DNA from: Petrotoga sp. UBA5851
GTDB lineage: Bacteria; Thermotogota; Thermotogae; Petrotogales; Petrotogaceae
NCBI GenBank assembly: GCA_002431635.1
Contig: DJGH01000078.1
Coordinates: 62,505-93,157, forward strand
Length of the DNA: 30,653 nucleotides
Direction: 5' to 3'
The notes beneath the pieces were generated by a model. It made no database searches. It saw only the letters and a program-made list of their open reading frames with translations, and had not been told where the DNA came from. The position numbers and the translations under genes are program-made. This document shows, in pieces, positions 1 to 8,324 of this stretch (within the stretch, counting starts at the first letter, position 1; every line of letters starts with the position of its first letter).

Positions 1-20
1 AAAAATTCAAGGTATAATAT

Positions 21-59
21 AAAAAAAGAGCGGGGTGTTTTCTAAACCCTGCTCTTTTT
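21..59 (-). terminator. Intrinsic terminator overlapping the guaD stop codon
   Basis: A stem of about 13 bp pairs positions 24-36 with 46-58, containing one G-T wobble, around a loop at 37-45. On the minus strand it is followed by seven T residues (complement of 21-27). The guaD stop codon (42-44) lies in the loop. A run of five T at 55-59 could also give some termination on the plus strand. Confidence 0.85.
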
Positions 60-1295
60 AAGTGATATGCCACGGAGGAATCTTTCCTTTATATGTTCTT
101 TTCCTCCGGTATATATAAACCTCTGAAGTCTTTCTTCGACAGTTCCCTCTTTACGTTCATCATCTATAATCAGGGCATCGAAGGACATACCTTTTTGAAG
201 CTTTCCTGAGCCGGGGAATAGATTTTCCGGTCCGGTGCTTGCCATATAAAAAACCTGCGCTAAAGTTAAGGGCATATACTGCGGATTTTTCATGTGAATT
301 ATCTTGGAAGCCTGAACTGCACTTACGATTATATCAGGAATATACATGCTGTGGCCTGCGGCAATATCACTCCCTAAAAAAACATTGATTCCATTATTCA
401 AGTACTCAGCAGCAGGCATTATACCGCTTGAGAGATTGAAGTTAGACTGAGGGCAGTGCACTATACCCACTCCATTATTTTTTATAAGCTCTTTTCCGTC
501 CTTGGTAAGATAGATGCAGTGTGCCATGATGGTAGGGGTCTGCCCGAAAAGACCGAAGCTGTTGTATACTCTTGAATAGTTCTGACAATCGGGAAAAAGT
601 TCTTTCACCCATTGTACTTCCTCTCTGTTTTCTGAAAGATGCGACTGTACAGGAACGTTATACTTGAAAGCCATTTTGCCAAGCTCCTGCAGGAGCATAC
701 GTGAGCATGTAGGTACAAATCTTGGAGTAATTATGGGTTTTACCATAGGCTGAGAACAGTATTTTAAAACGATCTCCTCTGTATCCTTTAAAGAGGTTAT
801 AGTTCCTTCCTGAATTTCCATGGGGCAGTTCATATCCATGTTTACTTTTCCTACATAAGCCGAAAGACCTTTTTCTATTAGCTTTTCAAAAAGAATCTCA
901 GTAGATTGCTTATGAACAGTTGCAAAGATAACCGATTTAAGGGAGCCGTTTTCAATGAGCTCCTCGCAAAAGCTTTCATATACTGCTTGTGCATACTCCT
1001 GTTCTGAAAACCTTGCTTCTTCCTTGAAGGTATAGCTTTCAAGCCACTGAAGCAAAGGCTTGTCCATACCAAGACCTTTTTGCATGTACTGTCCGCTGTG
1101 AAGATGCATATCGATAAAGGACGGTATTATAAGATGACCGGAGTAGTCATGCAGGGTGATGTTTTTATGGTCAGAATCAAGTACTTGGCATATATCATGA
1201 ATTATGCCGTCTTTAACTAGTATGAAACTGTTCTGAAGCACAGTAAACGAATCAGGTGCTGCTGTATATATTATATCTCCCTTATAAGCATCCAT
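42..1295 (-). CDS. guaD: Guanine deaminase (amidohydrolase family)
   Basis: Hydrolyses guanine to xanthine and ammonia in the cytoplasm, feeding purine salvage or catabolism. The 417-aa protein has the amidohydrolase metal set: HLH at 64-66 after a PSFID segment, SHLSE with H219 and E222, H259 in MAHC, and D310 in LGSDIAAG. The segments WLESYTFKEEARF (about 84-96) and HCPQSNFNLSSG (280-291) are characteristic of guanine deaminase rather than of cytosine or chlorohydrolase relatives. Length is typical. The ATG is preceded by GGAGG at suitable spacing. It lies 16 nt downstream of the MgtC-like gene, so the two are probably co-transcribed, although no functional link is evident. It ends in a terminator. 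A related aryl amidohydrolase specificity is possible but less likely. Confidence 0.88.
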   Translation of the reverse strand: MDAYKGDIIYTAAPDSFTVLQNSFILVKDGIIHDICQVLDSDHKNITLHDYSGHLIIPSFIDMHLHSGQYMQKGLGMDKPLLQWLESYTFKEEARFSEQEYAQAVYESFCEELIENGSLKSVIFATVHKQSTEILFEKLIEKGLSAYVGKVNMDMNCPMEIQEGTITSLKDTEEIVLKYCSQPMVKPIITPRFVPTCSRMLLQELGKMAFKYNVPVQSHLSENREEVQWVKELFPDCQNYSRVYNSFGLFGQTPTIMAHCIYLTKDGKELIKNNGVGIVHCPQSNFNLSSGIMPAAEYLNNGINVFLGSDIAAGHSMYIPDIIVSAVQASKIIHMKNPQYMPLTLAQVFYMASTGPENLFPGSGKLQKGMSFDALIIDDERKEGTVEERLQRFIYTGGKEHIKERFLRGISLKKSRV

Positions 1296-1311
1296 AAACA
1301 GCCTCCGTTTT

Positions 1312-1968
1312 TCAGTTGTGTTCTATGAAGTTGACTCCGTCAATTGAAAGCAGCTCATCGCGGAGCTTTTGAAGATTGGAACTTCTTTCCCGTTCCAGAA
1401 AAAAAGTGAAATCGTATCCTCCTACCTCTGCAACTTCTTTTTCTATTGATTTTATATTGAAATTATTCTTTTTGATGGTATCCACAACTGCTTTGAATGC
1501 ACCGCTGTCAGAAAGATATACGCTGAGCTGTATATTATTTGAGTTAGATCTGTAAAATCTGTTTGACGTAACTATAAAAAATATTAATGCTGCTCCCAGT
1601 GTTCCTATAAAGTACTCGCCTGCCCCATAGGCTATGCCTATGGCAGCAACAGACCATAAAGCAGCGGCAGTGGTCAGTCCTTTGACGTTCATTCCTCTTT
1701 TTAATATGGTCCCTGCACCAAGAAAACCAATTCCTGAAACAATCTGTGCAGCCAGACGCCCGGGATCACCGGTGTTGGTAATAGGGTCGTAAAAGGCATA
1801 TATAGAAAGTATAGTTACTATACATGATCCTATGGCAATGAGAGCATGAGTCCTTATGCCTGCGGGACGGTTTATCTTTTCCCTTGTCAGCCCTATTATA
1901 GAAGCAGCAACGGTAGAAGCTATAAGACGTATGGTTATGTCTATATAAAATTCAAAGGGATGCTTCAA
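1312..1968 (-). CDS. MgtC/SapB family membrane protein
   Basis: Small integral membrane protein of the MgtC/SapB family. Characterised relatives are linked to magnesium limitation, virulence or modulation of F-type ATPase, and the role here is unknown. The N-terminal two thirds is hydrophobic with the family signature: IIGLTREKINRPAG, HALIAIGS and the GxGFLGAGTILKRG segment. It is followed by a roughly 75-aa soluble C-terminal domain that looks ACT-like. The longest ORF begins with GTG at 1977, but an SD-like AAGGAAGTGG overlaps that GTG and sits about 8 nt before the TTG at 1968, so I prefer TTG (218 aa). A consensus-like promoter lies at 2001-2029. guaD follows 16 nt downstream. The family call is secure, the start less so. 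Confidence 0.85.
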   Translation of the reverse strand: MKHPFEFYIDITIRLIASTVAASIIGLTREKINRPAGIRTHALIAIGSCIVTILSIYAFYDPITNTGDPGRLAAQIVSGIGFLGAGTILKRGMNVKGLTTAAALWSVAAIGIAYGAGEYFIGTLGAALIFFIVTSNRFYRSNSNNIQLSVYLSDSGAFKAVVDTIKKNNFNIKSIEKEVAEVGGYDFTFFLERERSSNLQKLRDELLSIDGVNFIEHN

Positions 1969-2000
1969 TTTTTCCACTTCCTTTATGGTGTAGTACTTTA

Positions 2001-2029
2001 ATTATAATGATTTTTTCTGTAAAAGTCCA
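2001..2029 (-). promoter_or_regulatory. Sigma-70-type promoter for the MgtC-like gene and guaD
   Basis: On the minus strand TGGACT (2024-2029), a 17-nt spacer and a perfect TATAAT (2001-2006) precede the MgtC-like start by about 30 nt. The -35 matches the consensus at 4 of 6 positions. The promoter lies just past the tRNA terminator, which isolates this unit from the tRNA operon. Confidence 0.7.
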
Positions 2030-2040
2030 TAGAAAAACAA

Positions 2041-2065
2041 AAAAATCCTCATAAGAGGATTTTTT

Positions 2066-2066
<1 letters not shown>
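2041..2066 (-). terminator. Terminator of the tRNA operon
   Basis: A perfect 10-bp stem (2041-2050 with 2055-2064) closes a 4-nt loop. It stands directly after the encoded CCA of tRNA-Phe on the minus strand and is followed by a T-rich tract (complement of 2031-2045). Confidence 0.85.
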
Positions 2067-2141
<75 letters not shown>

Positions 2142-2150
2142 TTAAAAAAA

Positions 2151-2225
2151 TGGTGGACGCAGCAGGGTTTGAACCTACGGCCCTCTGCTTGTAAGGCAGA
2201 TGCTCTCCCGCTGAGCTATGCGTCC
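2151..2225 (-). tRNA. tRNA-Val (anticodon TAC)
   Basis: A 75-nt cloverleaf with acceptor stem GGACGCA/TGCGTCC, anticodon stem TCTGC/GCAGA and loop CTTACAA, which gives TAC. The T-loop GTTCAAACC is canonical and the 3' CCA is encoded. It lies 9 nt upstream of tRNA-Phe. Confidence 0.97.
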
Positions 2226-2230
2226 AACTA

Positions 2231-2306
2231 TGGCGCCCCCAACGAGATTTGAACTCGTGTCTTTGACGTGAAAGGCCAATGTCCTAGGCCGCTAGACGAT
2301 GGGGGC
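2231..2306 (-). tRNA. tRNA-Glu (anticodon TTC)
   Basis: A 76-nt cloverleaf with acceptor stem GCCCCCA/TGGGGGC, anticodon loop CTTTCAC giving TTC, T-loop GTTCAAATC, discriminator G and encoded CCA. It is the first tRNA of the operon. Its charging enzyme would be one of the two GluRS genes at 18499-19956 and 27702-29069. Confidence 0.97.
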
Positions 2307-2330
2307 ATCATCATTTTCTAACCGAAGAAT

Positions 2331-2359
2331 ATAATACCATAACTTTCTTATAATGTCAA
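2331..2359 (-). promoter_or_regulatory. Strong promoter of the tRNA operon
   Basis: A perfect -35 TTGACA (2354-2359), a 17-nt spacer and -10 TATTAT (2331-2336) on the minus strand, about 25 nt before the 5' end of tRNA-Glu. It is the closest match to consensus in the window, as expected for a stable-RNA operon. Confidence 0.85.
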
Positions 2360-2422
2360 TAGTGAAGAAAAAGAATTAAGCTAAAATTAGGAAAATTAAA
2401 TATTACGAATTACCTGTAACCG

Positions 2423-3778
2423 TTAATCAACCTCTACTGTTCTTTTGGAAATTATCTTGCTAATCTTGTGTGATATAAGAGTTATATCGCCTGCACCCAC
2501 AAATAGCAGAACCTGATCCTGAGCTTTTAAAAGCTCATTTATAAGATCATCTCCGTTATCATAAAAGGATGTTTTGACTTTATCGTTCAGAAGTGAGGCA
2601 ACTTTCCGTTCGTCCACACCATCTATGGGATCTTCAAAGGCAGAATATATCCTGTATATAAGAACCTCATCTGCATTTTTCAGAACATCTACAAATTCAA
2701 GGAAATGTCTGTGCAGGCGGGTATAGCGGTGAGGCTGGAAGATAACGGTAAGCTTTCTGCCGCTAAAATACTCACGTGTGGCCTGTATAGTGGAGTATAT
2801 CTCGTCCGGAGTGTGCGCATAGTCGTCAATTATAAAAAGGTCTGTGTTGGAATAAAGAATATTAAATCTTCTGTCTACGGTATCGTAAGTGTAAAGACCG
2901 TCTATTATATCCTCTGTTTTTATACCGTATTCCAAAGCTACCGAGGAAGCTACCAAAGCATCCATAGCATAATGGAGTCCCGGAAGTCTTAGATTTATAT
3001 TCAGAACAAACTTGTTTTTGTAGTAAAGATCAAATGACTGCATATGGTCTTTCATGGCTCTGTTCTTTATGAAATAATCATTTTTTTCGGAAGTTCCCAT
3101 AGTAACGGAGTTGGGAAACTCCTCAGCCCACTGTGAAAGGATAGGGTCGTCTCCATTTAGAAAGATTATGTCTCTTGATCTTTCGGAGTATCTTTTAACT
3201 GCGTATTCAAGATTTTCAAAGCGGTTAGCGTAATGTTCAAGATGATCAGGTCTGAGGTTGGTCACAACTGACACATCGGTCTGGGCATCTTTAATATAAC
3301 CGTCGCTCTCATCCACTTCAGCTATTATCTGCCCGCTTCCCATCCGGAAGTTGCCGTCCTCAAGGCAACTGTGTATGCCGCCAAGAAAAACAGTAGGGTC
3401 TTTTCCGGCTGTTTTGAAGATCTTGGACATCATGGCTGTAGTGGTTGTTTTTCCGTCTGTACCAGTTATTCCTATACTCCAGGTTGATTTGAGTATGTTG
3501 CTCAGATACTCCATCCTGAAAGCTGTAGGGATGTTTTTTGATTCCGCAGCGACAACCTCCGGGTTGTTGTTGCGTATGGCGGTTGACCTTATAAGAAGAT
3601 CTATGTCAGGAAGATTTTTACTGTGTCCAATGCTTATCTCTACACCTTTGGACCTCAGGTAATCAACACGTTCGTTTTTTTCGTTGTTTGAACCGTAAAC
3701 TTTATGGCCGCAGTAGTTTGCATACAGTGCAAGGCTGCTCATGCCTATACCGCCAATGCCTGAAAAAAAGTACTTCAT
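2423..3778 (-). CDS. murC: UDP-N-acetylmuramate--L-alanine ligase
   Basis: Cytoplasmic ATP-dependent ligase that adds L-alanine to UDP-MurNAc, the first amino-acid step of the peptidoglycan stem. The 451-aa protein (normal length) has the N-terminal Rossmann motif GIGGIGMSSLA (7-17), the Mur-ligase ATP loop GITGTDGKTTTT (103-114, K110), a central domain with a TNLRPDHLEHY segment, and the C-terminal FQPHRYTRL segment typical of MurC. The ATG follows AGGAGGAG. It is the last gene of the mur block, 17 nt after murG. I see no clear terminator between its stop and the tRNA promoter, so transcripts may run on into the tRNA region. Confidence 0.95.
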   Translation of the reverse strand: MKYFFSGIGGIGMSSLALYANYCGHKVYGSNNEKNERVDYLRSKGVEISIGHSKNLPDIDLLIRSTAIRNNNPEVVAAESKNIPTAFRMEYLSNILKSTWSIGITGTDGKTTTTAMMSKIFKTAGKDPTVFLGGIHSCLEDGNFRMGSGQIIAEVDESDGYIKDAQTDVSVVTNLRPDHLEHYANRFENLEYAVKRYSERSRDIIFLNGDDPILSQWAEEFPNSVTMGTSEKNDYFIKNRAMKDHMQSFDLYYKNKFVLNINLRLPGLHYAMDALVASSVALEYGIKTEDIIDGLYTYDTVDRRFNILYSNTDLFIIDDYAHTPDEIYSTIQATREYFSGRKLTVIFQPHRYTRLHRHFLEFVDVLKNADEVLIYRIYSAFEDPIDGVDERKVASLLNDKVKTSFYDNGDDLINELLKAQDQVLLFVGAGDITLISHKISKIISKRTVEVD

Positions 3779-3795
3779 TATTACTCCTCCTAAAA

Positions 3796-4848
3796 TTATA
3801 TTAACTGTTCGATATTATCAATAATTTTTTTAGCTGATGTGTCTTCATGAACATTCCAGACAAAAGAAGAACCTTTATTGGGCATCCTCTGTATTATTCC
3901 GGTTATCTTGGAAATATCTTTTTCATCTTCCGCTATTATATCGGCCAGTCCAAGTTTCTCAAGCGAAAGGGCATTTCTGAACTGATGATCTTCGGCCGCA
4001 CCGCGCCATGGCACAAGAAGTGCTTTAAGACCAAAGTACTTTATTTCAGCAATACTTGTTGCCCCTGCTCTGCAGATTACACCGTCACATATGGCAAGAA
4101 GATTGTATATATCGGGTATATATTCACGGGTAAAAACATTCTTAAATTGCTCAAAAAGATCAGGCTGCCTTGTGACATGGATAAAGTTGGTCTGAGTGTC
4201 CAGAGGGTAAACCTTAAGCATAAGCTCGTCTATTTTTTCGGAACTCAGGCTTCCTCCGAAAACAAGAACCGTTCTTTTGCCCGTATCTTTTATCCCCATT
4301 GTACAAAGATACTCTCTGCTTATGCTGTTTTTAGGAAGCCTTACAGGATTTCCGGTAAGCAGAAATTTTTCGCTCAGAACTGTTTCCTGGAAAGATACAA
4401 AGACTTTTTGTGCATACTTTGAAAGCCTTCGGTTTGTAAAACCTATTATAGAGTTTTGCTCGTGCAGAAAAAAAGGTACTTTAAGATCCCTGAGATTAAG
4501 TCCTACAGGAGCACTGATGTAACCTCCAGTAAGAAAACCGAAATCCGGGGAAAAATCCTTTATTATCTTTTTTATACGTGATTTTTCACTATACATTTTT
4601 TTTATAACAGAAAAGTTCTCGAAACTGTAAACAGGTCTCTTAAGACCTGTAAGCTCGACAGTAAAAACCTTTGCCCATGGAATATCAACAGGCAGATACT
4701 TCTCTTCTATACGTCCTTTGGTAGCAAAGTAAATAATTCTTGTCTGGTATTTTTTTGAAAGCTCGTTAACGAAAGCTAAAGCCGGGTAGTAATGTCCTCC
4801 TGTGCCTCCGCCTGCCATTACTATGTTATATGTCTTGTCTTTGTTCAT
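3796..4848 (-). CDS. murG: Undecaprenyl-PP-MurNAc-pentapeptide GlcNAc transferase (lipid II synthesis)
   Basis: GT28-family glycosyltransferase on the inner face of the cytoplasmic membrane. It adds GlcNAc to lipid I to make lipid II. The 350-aa protein shows the glycine-rich N-terminal loop MAGGGTGGHYYPALA (11-25), HEQNS in the N-terminal domain, a second domain with VFGGSLSS, and the donor-site segment ICRAGATSIAEI. The longer ORF begins with TTG at 4890 without an SD. The ATG at 4848 has GAGG 9 nt upstream and was chosen, giving a 23-nt overlap with the end of ftsW. Placement between ftsW and murC is the common dcw order. Confidence 0.94.
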   Translation of the reverse strand: MNKDKTYNIVMAGGGTGGHYYPALAFVNELSKKYQTRIIYFATKGRIEEKYLPVDIPWAKVFTVELTGLKRPVYSFENFSVIKKMYSEKSRIKKIIKDFSPDFGFLTGGYISAPVGLNLRDLKVPFFLHEQNSIIGFTNRRLSKYAQKVFVSFQETVLSEKFLLTGNPVRLPKNSISREYLCTMGIKDTGKRTVLVFGGSLSSEKIDELMLKVYPLDTQTNFIHVTRQPDLFEQFKNVFTREYIPDIYNLLAICDGVICRAGATSIAEIKYFGLKALLVPWRGAAEDHQFRNALSLEKLGLADIIAEDEKDISKITGIIQRMPNKGSSFVWNVHEDTSAKKIIDNIEQLI

Positions 4849-5980
4849 CTGAATGTACCTCTTCCTTTTTTTTGATGCTGCTGAAAACAAGTCCCATTCC
4901 TATACCCAAAGCAGCTATTGAGCTTACCATGGAATTAGTTCCATAGCTCATTAGGGGTAAAGTAACTCCGGTTACAGGTATAAATTTGACTCCAAGACCG
5001 ACCATGGCGTTTATTGAGACTTGCAGCACAAGCCACAGCGACACTGCACCGCAGTATGAAAAAACAGCCTGGTCAGAAGTTCTGTATGCGAGTCTGGTGA
5101 GCTGAGAAGCCAGAAAAAAGAAAAGGGAGATTACAACAAAAACGCCCAGCTTGCCCCACTCCTCACCAATAACGGCTATTATGAAATCACTGAAAGAAAC
5201 AGGAACGTTGTACTTCATGGTTCCGCCAAAGGGAGCGGTACCAAGAAGGCCACCATTCTGAAGGGCTCTGAGAGCCTGTTCTGTCTGAAAGTCTTCTGTC
5301 TGTGCGAGTCTTTCCAGCTGGTAAGGCTTCAAAAACTTGTCGTTGTTTATTATCTGGTCTTTGAATAAAACAGCTCCGGCAATTAAGGTAAAGATAAAAA
5401 TAAAGTAAACTAGACCTATCTTTTTATTTTTTATATTAAAAACACATACAAAAAACGATATGAAGAACAGTACGGCACTTGTGCTTAGATCAGGTTCAAG
5501 AAAGACCAAAACCGTGGGTATGCCGCAAAGACCCATTGGCAAGAAAAAAGAATTGATAATATTTTGTTTTTCTTTTACGTAGGTCAGAAAATAAAACGAT
5601 ATAAACGCCGGAAGTATGAACTTGACATACTCAGAGGGCTGAACCTGAAAAGAACCTATATTAAACCATCTGTGTACCTCATTAACAGGTTTTGAAACAA
5701 GTGCCAGTATGAGAATGCCAAGCATGAAGGCATACATCGCCCACATGAAGTACTTGTTTCTGATAAAAAAATCTGCTCCGGTAAAGCCTATGAATCCAGC
5801 AAAGAACCCTATAGCAATACCTAAAAGATGTGTTCTGAACTTTATGTCAGGACCGTTTATATTCTCAGAAAGCTCACTTGCGAAAAGCGAACTGTAAACA
5901 AACAGAACTCCTATAATGATTGTAAAACACAGTACAATAAAATATATCATAAGTTCACGTTTCATTGCAACAGGCTTCAA
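4826..5980 (-). CDS. ftsW: SEDS-family peptidoglycan glycosyltransferase FtsW
   Basis: Polytopic SEDS protein that polymerises lipid II at the septum together with a class B penicillin-binding protein. The 384-aa sequence has about ten hydrophobic segments. It also has the family landmarks VHRWFNIGSFQVQPSEYVKF, an EPDLSTSAV loop, IIAVIGEEWGKLG, and the C-terminal GVTLPLMSYGTNSM segment. RodA is very similar, and position between murD and murG favours FtsW. The start is probably TTG: GGAGG lies 6 nt upstream, whereas the internal ATG at 5965 has no SD. The TTG overlaps the murD stop by 4 nt (TTGA), suggesting translational coupling. No ftsI partner lies in the window. Confidence 0.9.
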   Translation of the reverse strand: MKPVAMKRELMIYFIVLCFTIIIGVLFVYSSLFASELSENINGPDIKFRTHLLGIAIGFFAGFIGFTGADFFIRNKYFMWAMYAFMLGILILALVSKPVNEVHRWFNIGSFQVQPSEYVKFILPAFISFYFLTYVKEKQNIINSFFLPMGLCGIPTVLVFLEPDLSTSAVLFFISFFVCVFNIKNKKIGLVYFIFIFTLIAGAVLFKDQIINNDKFLKPYQLERLAQTEDFQTEQALRALQNGGLLGTAPFGGTMKYNVPVSFSDFIIAVIGEEWGKLGVFVVISLFFFLASQLTRLAYRTSDQAVFSYCGAVSLWLVLQVSINAMVGLGVKFIPVTGVTLPLMSYGTNSMVSSIAALGIGMGLVFSSIKKKEEVHSDEQRQDI

Positions 5981-7266
5981 GAATCTCCTCCAAATCTCTG
6001 GGCTATATTTTTGAAGTGATTTCCCCTTTCTTTGTAATCCTGGTAAAGATCAAAGCTGGCACCTGCAGGGGACATTATTATGCTGTCACCGGGCGAAAGG
6101 GCATTCATACCTATTTTGACAGCTTCTTCCATATTATTGCAGAATACAAACTTTTCATCAAGAGGATACTTTTTGACTTCCTCTGTCATTGCCCCAAAGA
6201 CCAGGGTGATTTTTGAAAAGTTCCTGACTTCTTCAATGAGTTCGGTAAGATCTTCATTTTTAGGAATTCCGCTTAGAAGAGCAGCATATCCTTTTCCCCT
6301 GAAGCTAAGATAAGCATTGTATGCGGAATGCACATTGGTGGCCTTAGAATCGTCATAGAAGCTTATACCGTTTACATTTCCACACAGTTCTATTCTGTGG
6401 GAAAGAGGTTTGAAGCTTTTAAGCCCCTGTTCTATGAGATTTTCACTTATTCCCAGATTTAAACAGGCAATTACAGCGCTTACTGTATCTTCACTGTATA
6501 TTTTTAAGTTTAAGAAGTCATTCATGACTTTAATTCTTCGATCTTCAAAGTTGACATAACCGTTTTCTAGCATCTCTCCTGAAAAATGTATGGTCTTTCC
6601 GTTATACATGGCATTTTTAATATTTTGGTTTACAATTGCTAGTCCTCCGGATGAAAGTGTATTGTTTATCATGGATATTTTGCATCCGTAGTACTCTTCA
6701 AGCGAGGTATGCCAGTTGAGATGATCCGGAGCAAGGTTCAAAAGAACAGATACTTCGGGACAGAACCTTTTCCCCCAGTACAGCTGAAAAGAGCTTATTT
6801 CTGCCACATAGAACTGAAGGTTTAATGGCGCAGTTATCAGTGGAATTCCTATATTGCCTCCTACAAAAGTAGAATAACCTGCTTCCCTCAAAAGATGTCC
6901 TATAAGAGATGTGGTTGTTGATTTTCCGTCTGTTCCGGTTATACCGACAAAGATACATGCCGGATTTGCTCTTTTTATATTCATCCAGGCATACTCAACT
7001 TCTGTAGTATACCTTATATTTTTTTCAGATATTATCCTTGCTGCACTGCTGTTTGGTGGGACACCTGGGCTTACAACAGCCAATTCTGAGTTTTCAAGCA
7101 GTGAGGAGTGTTCTTCCTCATACATTATACCTCTGTCTGAAAGGAACTTAATATCTTCAGGACGTAAAGGCTTATTATTGCTTACAAATACAGTGTTGCC
7201 ACCTTCCGTCAAAAACTGAACCATCTCTTTATTGCTGCTGCCGTAACCTACAAGACAGACTTTCAT
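5977..7266 (-). CDS. murD: UDP-N-acetylmuramoyl-L-alanine--D-glutamate ligase
   Basis: Adds D-glutamate to UDP-MurNAc-L-Ala using ATP. The 429-aa protein begins with a Rossmann-like VCLVGYGSSNKE. It carries SPGVPPNS (66-73), the ATP loop GITGTDGKSTTT (108-119), LNLAPDHLNWH, a CKISM lysine likely to be the carbamylated one, and SHRIE in the C-terminal half. The usual GGxDKG-like segment is a less standard SGIPKNEDL, which does not by itself imply loss of function. The ATG at 7266 has GGAGGAAG upstream and is preferred to the TTG at 7281, which lies within mraY. It starts 1 nt after the mraY stop (TAACATG). Confidence 0.94.
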   Translation of the reverse strand: MKVCLVGYGSSNKEMVQFLTEGGNTVFVSNNKPLRPEDIKFLSDRGIMYEEEHSSLLENSELAVVSPGVPPNSSAARIISEKNIRYTTEVEYAWMNIKRANPACIFVGITGTDGKSTTTSLIGHLLREAGYSTFVGGNIGIPLITAPLNLQFYVAEISSFQLYWGKRFCPEVSVLLNLAPDHLNWHTSLEEYYGCKISMINNTLSSGGLAIVNQNIKNAMYNGKTIHFSGEMLENGYVNFEDRRIKVMNDFLNLKIYSEDTVSAVIACLNLGISENLIEQGLKSFKPLSHRIELCGNVNGISFYDDSKATNVHSAYNAYLSFRGKGYAALLSGIPKNEDLTELIEEVRNFSKITLVFGAMTEEVKKYPLDEKFVFCNNMEEAVKIGMNALSPGDSIIMSPAGASFDLYQDYKERGNHFKNIAQRFGGDS

Positions 7267-7267
7267 G

Positions 7268-8203
7268 TTATCTTCCTCCAAGGGCTATCAGCCCTGCTAT
7301 AATATTAAAAATCCAAAAATTCATTACAACTCTTTCCTCATGCCAGCCAAGGAGCTCAAAATGATGATGAATAGGAGCCATCAGAAATACTCTTTTCCCC
7401 TTTCGGAGTTTGAAACTGCCTACCTGTATTATAACGCTGAACATTTCGCTGAGAAATATAAAGCACGTAAATAAAGTAAAAATTTCTGTTCCTGTATATA
7501 CGGCGATAGAAGCAATTATTCCTCCCAGGGCAAGGGAACCTGTATCTCCCATGAAAACTTTGGCAGGTTTCAGGTTAAATATCACATAAGCCAGTACCGG
7601 AAAGATTATAGTAAAAGCAAGGGAAATATGCAGTCCTGATACCAGCACCGTAAGAAGGGCAGATATAACGTATACCCCTGCGGCAAGCCCGTCAAGTCCG
7701 TCTGTGAGGTTTGAAGCATTTGACAGTCCTGTCATATAGACCATAGCCCAGACTACATAAAAGATGCCTAGGTCAAGTTTTTTCAAAGTAAACGGAATAA
7801 GCATCTGGGTATGATTGTTGAAAAAAGATATAAGAAGATAGATAAGAAAAGAAACAGCGAACTGCATTATGAGTTTTTGAGGAGCACTAAGACCCATAGA
7901 CTGTTTTTTCAGTATCTTGGTTATGTCATCCATAAAGCCTATGGATCCGAAGCCTACGGATGACAGGGCAACTATAAGATGTATCGGCTCACCGTTGTAA
8001 ATGTAAACCGCAATATTCAGCAAAAATATTATAATTACGAAAAGCATACCTCCGGCAGTGGGGGTTCCCTGCTTATAGTTATGAAGATCAGGTCCTTCCT
8101 GACGGACATACTGTCCAAACTGACGTTTTTTAGCCCAGCTTATATATCTGGGATATAAAAACAGAGAAATTACAAAAGCAGCAACTGCCATTAACTCTAT
8201 CAA
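7268..8203 (-). CDS. mraY: Phospho-N-acetylmuramoyl-pentapeptide transferase
   Basis: Integral membrane enzyme that transfers phospho-MurNAc-pentapeptide to undecaprenyl phosphate, making lipid I. The 311-aa protein (short for the family) has about ten transmembrane segments. It contains the PNPT motifs: GGMLF near the N-terminus, NLTDGLDGLAAG, VFMGDTGSLALGG, and the MraY-specific histidine motif PIHHHFELLGW near the C-terminus. The start is TTG with GGAGG 7 nt upstream; an ATG four codons further in is an alternative. About 120 nt of AT-rich DNA separates it from murF, the only real gap in the block, and I see no convincing promoter there. Confidence 0.95.
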   Translation of the reverse strand: MIELMAVAAFVISLFLYPRYISWAKKRQFGQYVRQEGPDLHNYKQGTPTAGGMLFVIIIFLLNIAVYIYNGEPIHLIVALSSVGFGSIGFMDDITKILKKQSMGLSAPQKLIMQFAVSFLIYLLISFFNNHTQMLIPFTLKKLDLGIFYVVWAMVYMTGLSNASNLTDGLDGLAAGVYVISALLTVLVSGLHISLAFTIIFPVLAYVIFNLKPAKVFMGDTGSLALGGIIASIAVYTGTEIFTLFTCFIFLSEMFSVIIQVGSFKLRKGKRVFLMAPIHHHFELLGWHEERVVMNFWIFNIIAGLIALGGR

Positions 8204-8324
8204 GATTTTTCCTCCTGTTAAGCTTTTAAACCAAAGATAATTCTACACATAATATTTAACTTTATTACGACTTTAGTTTTTCAAATTAGCTATAAATAAC
8301 CAGAGTTTTAAAAAAAGAAGTTAA

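Noticed and set aside
13..18. TATAAT on the plus strand at the left edge
   Set aside because: Only 12 nt precede it, so no -35 can be judged, and it would fire straight into a terminator hairpin. It is also expected by chance in AT-rich DNA.
8204..8324. Possible internal promoter between murF and mraY
   Set aside because: A TATTAT is present on the minus strand, but the sequence 17 nt upstream does not resemble a -35 and there is no extended -10. The evidence is too weak to list.
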